Shown here: positions 56,101-64,000 of the stretch, piece after piece
Layout: every line of letters begins with the position of its first letter
How positions within the stretch are numbered: position 1 is the stretch's first letter
From: Malania oleifera
Lineage: Eukaryota; Streptophyta; Magnoliopsida; Santalales; Ximeniaceae
Assembly: GCF_029873635.1 (NCBI RefSeq)
Contig: NC_080417.1
Span: 34,026,214 to 34,090,213 of the forward strand
Length of the DNA stretch: 64,000 bases
Reading direction: 5' to 3'
Program-made: the position numbers and the translations under genes
Notes under the pieces: model-generated
Databases searched by the model: none
Told to the model about the DNA's origin: nothing
What the model saw: the letters and a program-made list of their open reading frames with translations, nothing else

Positions 56101-59100
56101 ACAGTGGAGTTTGTTTCAGATTCCACAGAAAATAAAAAGCTTTTGCTTGCATCTAAACTATCCATGGAGAAAAAGCATGGGAAGGAATCTTTGGTATCTA
56201 TGGAGTCATGTAGATCTGAAGGAACAGGTGAATGGAAAGAAGCAAATGAGTTCTATGAACTGGTAAGAAAAGATATATCAAGGCCAGCATTTGAGCAGGC
56301 AAATGAAGAAAAGGTTTTGAAGAAAAATACAAATGCCCAAGAGTGTGGACAGGAAGCAAAAGCAGCAACAGAAGCATTGGAGAAGCAAGGAGAAAATGGT
56401 AAACAAATGGCCAGAGAGATTGGTGAATGGGAAGAAAATAAGAGGGCACTGCAAGCAGGTAAAGAGGCTTGTGAAGAGAATACGTATGAGGCAAGATCAA
56501 AGGCAGCTAGAGAGGCCTACCTCTGGGAAGAGCAAAAGAAGAGTGTAAAAATGGGTAAAGAAGTTTATGAGCAGGCGGAAAATGTGAAGAAATTAAGTGT
56601 GGCCCAGGAATTTGATAGATATCAGGTGAAACTAACTAAAGTCAATAAGTGGGAAGAGTGGAAAAACCTAATTGGGATTCGAGAGAAAGTAAATGAACTG
56701 GAAGTTGAGGAAGCTGTGAAGCACAAGGATAACAATCAGAAAATGAAGCAGGCTACTGATAGATTTGAGCATGAGGAGGCTTGTGAAAGGGTTGAAATTG
56801 AAGAGACACTTGAAGAAACTTTGAAGGGGGAAGAAAAGGATGGAAGAATAAACAAGGTTTTTGAGCAAGTTGAATGTGAGAAAAGATTGGAGACTCTCAA
56901 GAGGGAAGAGAAAGATAAGAAATTAAAGGAGGTTCTTGAGTTGGCAGAAAATAAGAAGAAACAGAAAGTGGCTTGTGAAAGAGAGGAAAATGAGAAGAGA
57001 CTAAAGAAGGCTTTTGAGCTTGAGAAGCATGAGAATCGATTCAAGAAGGATCTTGTACGGGAAGAGAATGAGAAGAAACAAAAACAGGCTCATGGAAGAG
57101 AAAATGACAAGAGACTAAAAGAGAGCATTGAGCAGGCAGAGAATGAGAAAAGATTAAAAAAGGCACTCAAGCTGGAAGGAAATGAGGAGAAAAAAAGTGA
57201 TGCCCTCAAAACAGAGGAAAGTGAACACTTAAAAATGGATGCTTGTGAAACAAAATTTACAGAGAAAGAACGGAAAGAGGCCTTTGAAAGAGAAGATGTT
57301 GAAAAGAGACTAAAGGAGGCACGGATACGAGAAGAAAATGAGAAAATATTACACGAGGCTCAAGAAATGGAAGAAAATGAGAATAGATCAAGAGAGGCGA
57401 ATGAGTGGGAAGAAATTGGGCAAAGGTCAAAACTGCCTGATAAGTTGGAAGAATCTGACAAGGGACTTAAAGGTACTGGCATGTGGGTGAAACTGAATGA
57501 AGTAAGCAATGCTCCTGGGCAAACTCAGAAGGATGAAAATGAGAAGAGACCAAAATCAGCTCATGAAAATTGTGTGCGCATGGAGGGAGACAATGTCGAG
57601 GTACCTTATGAAGCATATAACATAGAGGAGAGTAACAACCTCCAAGAAGCTGAAGTGGCATGCAATCATGAAGGAAACAGTGGAAACCTGGAAGCAAGTC
57701 GAACAGCATTTGCAAATGAAGAGAAGCAAAAGATTAGGACTGAAATCAAAGATTGTGGAAAGGAATTGGGAGCAGTTGAAGTTGCAAAAGTGCTCGTTGA
57801 TGAAGGATTCAGGACATCTGGTTTTGCTCAAACCGACTCAGAACATAGAGGAAATCAAATCAGAATGAAAGCTGCTGTAGAGTCACATCATTCAGATGAT
57901 AGTATGAAGAGCTCAAGTGAGGCTGGCATTGGCATTGGAAGAATGAAAAATGAGAGAAGTAAGAATGTGTTGCCAGTGGCTTCTGATTCTGGAAATCTAA
58001 AGAAAGTTTCTCATGGAGGAGAAAGAGGAAAGAATATTAATAGGGCTCAAGTTGTCAGTGATCAGGACAAGAACAAGGATAAATTGATGTCAACTCATGA
58101 GGTAAAAGAGCAGGTTGAAATTGGAAGGAGAATGGATGCAGTTCAGTCAACTATGATGCAAGGGAAAGGAAATACTGAGAAAACAACTCAGCAGGTTAGC
58201 ACAAGCCAAAGCACAGAAAGAAAAGAGAAAATTGAGACAGAAGAAAAAGATAAAGACTGGGTGAAAAGAGAAAGAGAGTTGGAGCAGGATTACCTTAGAA
58301 AAATAGAGGAAGAGAGAGAGAGGGAAAGGGAAAGAGAGAAGGATAGGATGGGTGTTGAAATAGGAACTTGTGAAGCTCGAGAAAGGGCTTATGCTGAAGC
58401 TCGTGGAAGGGCAGAAAGGGCTGCTGTTGATAGAGTGACTGCTGAAGCACGACAAAGAGCATTGGCAGAGGCACGAGAAAGATTAGAAAAGGCATGTGCA
58501 GAGGCTAGGGAGAAGTCTTTAGCTGACAAGGCATCTATGGAGGCCAGAGCTAAAGCAGAACGTGCTGCAGTGGAAAGAGCAACTGCAGAGGCTCGCGAGC
58601 GTGCTGTCGAGAAAGCAATGGCTGAGAAGGCTGCTTATGAGGGAAGAGTAAGAGTGGAAAGATCTAGTGCTGATAAATACTCTGCTTCTATCAGAGATGA
58701 TGGAATGAGACAGAGCTCTTCATCCTCAGTGAGTATTCCCTTTGTTGCTGTATTGCATTAAAAGAATGTTCCCCAACAGCAAGTAAAATGAATGGTAAAT
58801 GTATGGATTTACAGGACTTGCAGAGCTCGGGGTATTCATGTGGTTCGAGACATCTGTATACCGCAGTTTATGCCGGTATGTGATGTGAAGGTCCAGTGAT
58901 AACTATCTTTTGATTAGAAGCTCTTTTCTTTAATGTCTTTCTTTTGAGTGTTTTGAGTTTTCCTTATTAAAGCTATCTGTCATTCTGAGAAATTTGCAGG
59001 AGCTGATGGTGAATCTGCTCAGAGATGTAAAGCTAGATTAGAAAGGCATCAGCGAACAGCTGAGCGTGCGGTATGTTAGTTTGTTTTAATATCTGGACTG

Positions 59101-62100
59101 AAAATGGTTGTTCACCTCAAGAGCCTTGACATCAAGCTTTTTTGGCACTCTTTCAGGCAAAAGCTCTTGCAGAGAAGAATATGCGTGATCTTCTTGCTCA
59201 AAGAGAGCAGGCAGAGAGAAGTGTAAATACCTTCTCCGAATTAGAGATGTTTTCTTTGAAAATATAAACTGGCTTTGCATTTCCAACTCATTTTCTTCAA
59301 ATTGATTTGTTTCCAGAGATTAGCAGAAACTCTCGATGCCGAAGTCAAAAGGTGGTCTGGTGGGAAAGAGGGGAATCTGCGTGCACTGCTTTCAACATTG
59401 CAATACGTATGCACTGTCATTCTACATCTGTTTAAGTATAGACCTGCATCACAGCTTTATTTAATGATTCTGTTTAAATCACGACCTGTCTATTTAAGGA
59501 GAAAGTCTGTCTATGTTTTAGGTGGAAGTAGGCAGAATATATGGTGAACTTTTGTGTTTAGTGTATCTGGGAAAAGGGATGGACTCTAAATGCGGCATGG
59601 ATCTGGGTGCAATATGTCCATGCAACTAGAAATGAGGCTCATTGAATTGAGAGATCAGGTGTCTGATTCACCTTGATCATCAGAGTTTTTCACATTGTTT
59701 GGGGACTTTTCTTGGGCTGCAATCGATCCTGTGAACCTACAATTTGATTTTTCTAGAGTCTAGATTGTGACCTATTGAATCCTATTGTCCCAAGAAGTTG
59801 TGTAAGTTTATTGGTTATGTATCTTAATACACGTATCTGAAGAAGGTACAACATGAGCTTTGGTCTGAAGATTAAAGAAGTGATAGAAAAGATGGCTCAA
59901 TTCACTTTTATGTTCATCAGTTTCAGTCATGTTAATTAAAGATCTGCAATATTGACAGATAGCTTTTGAGTTGGCATTTTGCTGTTGAGACACCATTTCT
60001 TCTCTCATGATTGCAAAATCTCTCAGATTAAGATGTTTACTCATACATGGTTTACGCTTCGAACTGAAACACGATGTAATAAACTCTGAGTTGAGGCCCG
60101 TAGAGCGTAGAGGAGAATATAAGCCCTCCATTTATCTTAGCATGTGACTCATAAATTTTTAATGTGGCAAATGGGTATTAAACTGCTTTTCATTGTGGCC
60201 TTCCTCTTAAATTCTTTTGAAATTGTGGTGTATTTTTCCTTGTGTCCTCTTAGGTTATTTATATTCAAATTGAATAGCCTGTTGGAATCAAAGGAATTGA
60301 TCCTCCCTCACCCCTCTTTCTACCCCTCTTTTGGCCTTTGTGTAGAAATAAGAGTACTAGGTGACTAATAATTCAGCATTATCAATGGTGGTTTATATTC
60401 TAAAATTTAGTTTTCTTCAAAGTGGCAGATTCCTTGGGCCTGATAGTGGCTGGCAGCCAATTCCATTATGACAGATGTTATTATGCAGTTGTGTAAAGAA
60501 AGCGTACCGGAAAGCCCACCCTGGCGGTCATCCTGAACAACTTACAACAACGGGGTGCAATATCAGCCAGAAGTATATATGTGAAAAGGTTTTTGATCTT
60601 CTAAAGGTTGTGTTATGACATGCCCATATCTTTTCCAAATTTGATTCTTATAAATGTGCCACATATATATTGTTCGAATGTTGCCATGCCTATTCGTGTT
60701 TAGAATAGGTATGATGTATTGCTTTTGAGGATATAGAGATTGTGAATATAAGATGTCTGTGAAATTAGTTTCTTGCTCTTAGGCCGATCTTGTTTATTTG
60801 TGTCGTTAGATTTAAAACTAACGTGACTTTTTCCACTTCTAGTTCGCAACTATACATGCAGGTGTATGTGTAATGTGCAATTATGCTGGCGTGCTCACCT
60901 CTATTCCAGACTAGGTAACTGATGAAGGGCAGCACCAAGGTTCTGCAGCCGCCTGAGAGGAGCTTAGAAAACTAGGAGAGGAAGGAAAGGAGGGGTGGGA
61001 AGGGAGGAGAGAGGTGATACCAGGGGGGAATTAACGTTCAATCAACAATTCAAATTCATCAACTGCCTACAACATGGCTCTCACACACTATTTATAAGAA
61101 AAGCCTCTTCATATGAAATTACATAAAAATTTCTAAAACTACATTACATTACAAACATACCACTAGAATACACAAATACTATAAACAAGCCCCCAAAATA
61201 CATATAATGTTATACTAATTATACTAAATACACAATAAACTTCTAATTAAACCCAACAATTATCAATCCAGTTCTTCTTAAGTAGTCTCCAACATGGATC
61301 TTCCCTAGGTCTTGCTTCTTGTCCTAGATCACGAACGAGTAATAAGTACTTTGAACTAGGCTTTATGGTTGAAAGAGAATCTAAAAATTAGGAGTTTGTT
61401 TTAACCGTGTGTCATTTTGGTAGCTATGTGTTTTTGTGTTCACAATAACATGCGAGCCATGCATGTAGAGTAGGAAATATAGCCACTGGAGTGTATACTT
61501 TATGATAGTTCTGGTGATAAGCTCTGATTCTCTTTTGTAGAGGGTTAAAAAGGTGATTTTTTCAGAAAATTTATCAGTATTAATTGTTAGCCTTTTCAAA
61601 ATTTAAATTCTTTTTTACCTTTCTCAAGGGAATACTGATGTAGGTAATCCTGACTTTAGTTACATTCATTCTGGAAACCTGTTCTGCTAATAGGGCAGCT
61701 TTTGCCTATAAAAACAATAGCAGTGCATTTGAAGTGCTCTTAATCGAGATAAATGTGGATTGCATAGCTTATAGCAGATTGGATTGATTTGGGGCTGGTG
61801 CTCATTTGGGACAAAGGTTAGAAGATAATTGTCGAAGGGAAGTTGTTTTGGTCAAAAGGTTGAATTGCCTAGTCGATGCTGAACTATTGGTTTCCTGTCG
61901 TATGCCATTTGCACTCATCTGCACATAGTTAAAAAAAAAGGATCGACGTTGTGTTGCAGTTGCACCGTTTCTCTTGTTTCCTTCATTGATTCATTTCTTG
62001 GTGTGTTAAATATAGGATTGGAATGACATGCCAAAACATTTGCTTGATCATCATTGCATCAACCTTCTTTATCCTCATTTTCTTGGTTCCTTATTTTCCA

Positions 62101-62139
62101 CAGGAAGCTTGGAACAGATTCAACTCAGAAGAGCGGTAG
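52763..62139 (+). CDS. AUL1: Auxilin-like J-domain protein (clathrin uncoating cofactor), eight coding exons
   Basis: Exons: 52763-53145, 55191-58728, 58815-58875, 59000-59070, 59157-59222, 59317-59406, 60429-60606, 62104-62139. Each intron has GT...AG ends and phases fit, except within exon 7. Product about 1473 aa, near the usual size of plant auxilin-like 1 proteins. N-terminus has [12 protein letters not shown] (residues 33-44). A proline-rich patch ([10 protein letters not shown]) lies near residue 290. A long charged coiled coil spans about 650-890, and an Ala/Arg/Glu repeat region about 1150-1375. The C-terminus ([20 protein letters not shown], then the J domain, end [10 protein letters not shown]) is the auxilin signature. 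Known family role: recruit Hsc70 to clathrin-coated vesicles and stimulate uncoating. As assembled the J-domain exon is damaged. Symbol by resemblance; a related auxilin paralogue is possible. Confidence 0.85.
53146..55190 (+). other. Intron 1 (2.0 kb)
   Basis: Bounded by GTACGA and TATAG. It contains three tandem units of about 60 bp (53701-53880) based on 'gttgagtgcatatgataa'. No other gene is seen. Confidence 0.85.
53701..53880. repeat. 60-bp tandem repeat, three copies, in intron 1
   Basis: Units start at 53701, 53761 and 53820, each with 'gagtgcatatgataatttga'-like sequence followed by 'gtctccattaagcat'. Apparent minus-strand proteins across it ([12 protein letters not shown] repeats) are artefacts. 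Confidence 0.85.
55191..58728 (+). other. Exon 2: large coiled-coil exon
   Basis: 3538 bp, open throughout, giving about 1180 residues. A repeated heptad module of the form [15 protein letters not shown] recurs about ten times (about 56780-57400). The second repeat region, of the form A-x-AEARERA-x-x-ERA, lies at 58370-58660 and ends in a serine run before donor TCCTCA|GTGAGT. A single very long exon is usual in plant auxilin-like genes. Confidence 0.9.
59317..59406 (+). other. Exon 6: pre-J helix
   Basis: Encodes [20 protein letters not shown] then [10 protein letters not shown], the conserved helix just before the auxilin J domain. Clean open frame, phase 0 at both ends. Confidence 0.9.
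60429..60606 (+). pseudogene. Exon 7: J-domain exon with small indels and a stop
   Basis: The exon has recognisable J-domain sequence ([30 protein letters not shown]), but an extra C near its start puts it out of frame with exon 6. A TGA follows QPIPL. The catalytic tripeptide reads HPE instead of HPD, within a stretch of several compensating one-base changes. Total length 178 nt, against 177 for an intact exon. Either a true lesion or local consensus error. Acceptor CAG and donor AAG|GTTGTG are present. Skipping it would keep frame with exon 8. Confidence 0.75.
60607..62103 (+). other. Intron 7, enlarged by a repeat
   Basis: The last intron, 1.5 kb. Its part at about 60930-61300 resembles an antisense Copia LTR: on the minus strand a TATAAATAG box (near 61092), followed by 'gttgatgaatttgaattgtt' and a Ser/Leu-free R/U5-like stretch. 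No genes. Confidence 0.5.
60930..61300 (-). repeat. Probable Copia LTR remnant in the last intron
   Basis: Minus strand: AT-rich U3, then 'CTTATAAATAGTGTGTGAGA' and 'TGTTGTAGGCAGTTGATGAA', then a GC-richer segment. This is the common layout of small Tork-type Copia LTRs. Ends and target duplication are not identified. Confidence 0.35.
62104..62139 (+). other. Exon 8: last coding exon
   Basis: Acceptor TTTTCCACAG, then [11 protein letters not shown] and stop TAG. This is the conserved auxilin C-terminus. Confidence 0.9.
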
Positions 62140-62239
62140 CCCTGGCTTTTGCGTGTATGCTGAAGCATGCACATTGGTAGTCATCCTGCGCATCCTGTTA
62201 TTTAATATTTTGCTAGTTTGTAAATATCTTTTGTCTCCT

Positions 62240-62246
<7 letters not shown>

Positions 62247-62287
<41 letters not shown>
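62247..62287. repeat. (ATT)n microsatellite in the 3' flank
   Basis: About 13 ATT units, likely in or near the 3' UTR. Confidence 0.9.
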
Positions 62288-64000
62288 TCTAAATCAGATA
62301 CCTCGGGTCATCATTGTATTTAAATGTAGGCTCATGCTGGAAGAACATTGACCTTAAATAGAAAATGAGGTGAAAAGGCTGGCTATCGTTAAAAATTTTC
62401 TCACCTTGAAGTCGTCTTTTTCTTATGATGGGTGGAATAGGAGGTTTTCCAAAGGGGCAGAGGTCCATGTTTGCCAGATAGCTCTCCCTTCGTTAATGAT
62501 TAAAGACTCAAATGTTAATTTGAAATTTGAAAATGTAAAGAAAAAAATATATTCAAAAAAGTATACTTTTTCATTTTTGGTTCTCGAAGAAAGTGAAAAA
62601 AAAAAAAAAAATGGGACATCAAACGGGGCACAACATAGCAAACATTGCAAAATTGAGCACAGTAGAAAGTGATATATGAAGGCTACTCCCGTCGGTTTAT
62701 GCAATTCTTCTTCTTGTGTTTACCAATTTGGAGAGCCTACTCAAATTAACTTCCCAATTTGATCTTGCTGCCAGTAGATTCTTCTTCTGACAGAATGTTT
62801 GATATCCTTCTAGATGCACATAATAGTATTTGATTTTTTTTGTTTTTAAAGTAATGATATTAGAACAAATTTTCGTTTTAATAGTATTTGATACAAAGAG
62901 AAAATACAATGAAAAGTACATTTCTTTCTTATTTTCCTTTCATTTTCTTTCTTTATACAAAATCCTTGATCCAACTATGGCTAAGGGACCAAATATCACT
63001 GTCAAAAATTGTGAAAATGTAAATCAAGAAAGAAAACTGCACACCAAAGACAAAATTAAGTATCAGAAGCCAACAACTTGATTAAAATTTATAAAATTAA
63101 AATGCATTAAAAAATTTCATTTTTGCAGTAGAATCAATAATAATAATAAATGATTTTTAAAATATTTAAATTTTAAAAATATTATAATAAATCATTATAA
63201 TTATTTTTACTTAATTATTGTATTTTAAAAATCATTTTTTGCTACTATTAAAATACTCCAGTTGTCCATGAAAATTGAAACAAGAATAGTAAAAATATTT
63301 GTTCAATGACATATTATTCTTTCTCTTTGTCCAAAATTTTAGAAAATTTATGGATTTATTTTATTTTAGTTTTGATTAAAAATTTTGTATAAAATGAATG
63401 ATTTAGTTTATAAAAATCAAGTTTGCATATTGAATTATTTTGACAATAAATTATTAAAATAATTCAAAACCATAAGACATGTATTTTTAGTTTTTTGAAA
63501 TGGCTGAAAACCAATGTCAAACATAAAAAATGACAACGTAAACTAATTTGTTTGCCATTTTTTTTTTTTCCTACACAGAAAGAAAAATAGAAAACATAAA
63601 TAGTACCAATCATTTTCTAAATTTAGCCCATCAATGTTATCATTGTAGTGCAATAAATTTCAATTTTTTTTTTGCTTTGTTTTTTTTTTTTTTTTGGGCT
63701 GAGGGAGGGGAGGGGGGCGATGTTCTGTAATAGGCAAGTGATTGATTAAGGGTCCATCCATATAGATCAAGGATTTGTTTGGGATGAGAAAATAAGAGTA
63801 AAATAACGAGAAAGTTATTTTCCATACATTTTCTCTTTATATCAAATTCAATTTAAAAAGCAAATTTATCTTAATATAACCAATATTATGAAAAAGAAAA
63901 AATTCATTATGTTTGAAAGTAAATTTTCGTTCATTGATTTGATATATTTTTATTTTCTCTCACTTTACTTGATAATCAAACATAAAAAGAGGATTTATTA
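62288..64000. other. AT-rich 3' flanking DNA
   Basis: No gene or mobile element recognised. Poly-A at 62597-62611 and poly-T runs at 63558-63570 and 63665-63697 are followed by a G-rich stretch (63699-63720). Open frames are short and without domains. Confidence 0.5.

Noticed and set aside
55706..58495. Many minus-strand frames under the large auxilin-like exon
   Set aside because: They are shadows of a highly biased (Glu/Lys/Arg-rich) coding strand, without domains or splice support.

Overview
This window is nuclear DNA from a flowering plant, most likely a woody eudicot. The evidence is one intron-rich plant gene at the right end (about 52.6-62.1 kb) and about 50 kb of nested LTR retrotransposons that prime from initiator-tRNA-Met sites (TGGTATCAGAG-like). 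There is no prokaryotic gene organisation, CRISPR array or operon. The species cannot be read from the sequence.

Left block (1-15.3 kb): the 3' end of an RTE-type LINE; an old antisense Copia remnant; a SIRE-type LTR fragment; a sense-strand Copia (RNase H tail, LTR 4660-5115, PBS, gag, protease, integrase, start of RT); and a miniature TRIM retrotransposon (LTRs at 8253 and 8750). A chromovirus solo LTR (8899-12092) sits inside the second TRIM LTR. Inside that LTR is a 1348-bp hAT-type DNA transposon (9164-10511) with 14-bp TIRs and an 8-bp target duplication (7 of 8 match). The hAT element carries a fragment of a plant gene with its apparent promoter, 5' leader and two coding stretches. Next come a SIRE-type LTR with long internal tandem repeats (12116-13787) and an antisense Copia LTR remnant (14321-15296).

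Middle block (15.3-30.3 kb): a SIRE/Maximus-type Copia on the minus strand (15297-23564) with near-identical LTRs and long but broken gag-pol reading frames; an LTR fragment (23565-24762); and a minus-strand chromovirus-type Gypsy (24763-30300) truncated inside integrase.

Right repeat block (30.3-50.46 kb): a second minus-strand Gypsy family in an LTR-internal-LTR-internal-LTR chain, with a shared middle LTR (32886-34921) that has a PPT on one side and a PBS on the other. An LTR+PBS fragment of another family interrupts the RT (37803-40121). A full-length insertion of that same family (44149-49943, perfect TACCG duplication) sits in the outermost LTR and itself contains an unclassified insert and another solo LTR (47070-49030).

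Gene block (52.6-62.1 kb, plus strand): an auxilin-like J-domain gene of eight coding exons (about 1473 codons), a predicted clathrin-uncoating cofactor for Hsc70. Exons 1-6 and 8 read cleanly with good splice sites and phases. The J-domain exon 7 carries several small indels, an in-frame stop, and HPE in place of HPD.

Most notable: (a) in several unrelated LTR families an array of short dyad motifs, mostly with a GTCGAC core, lies just upstream of the TATA box; (b) the gene-carrying hAT element; (c) three internal-LTR-internal junctions left by recombination; (d) the damaged J-domain exon.
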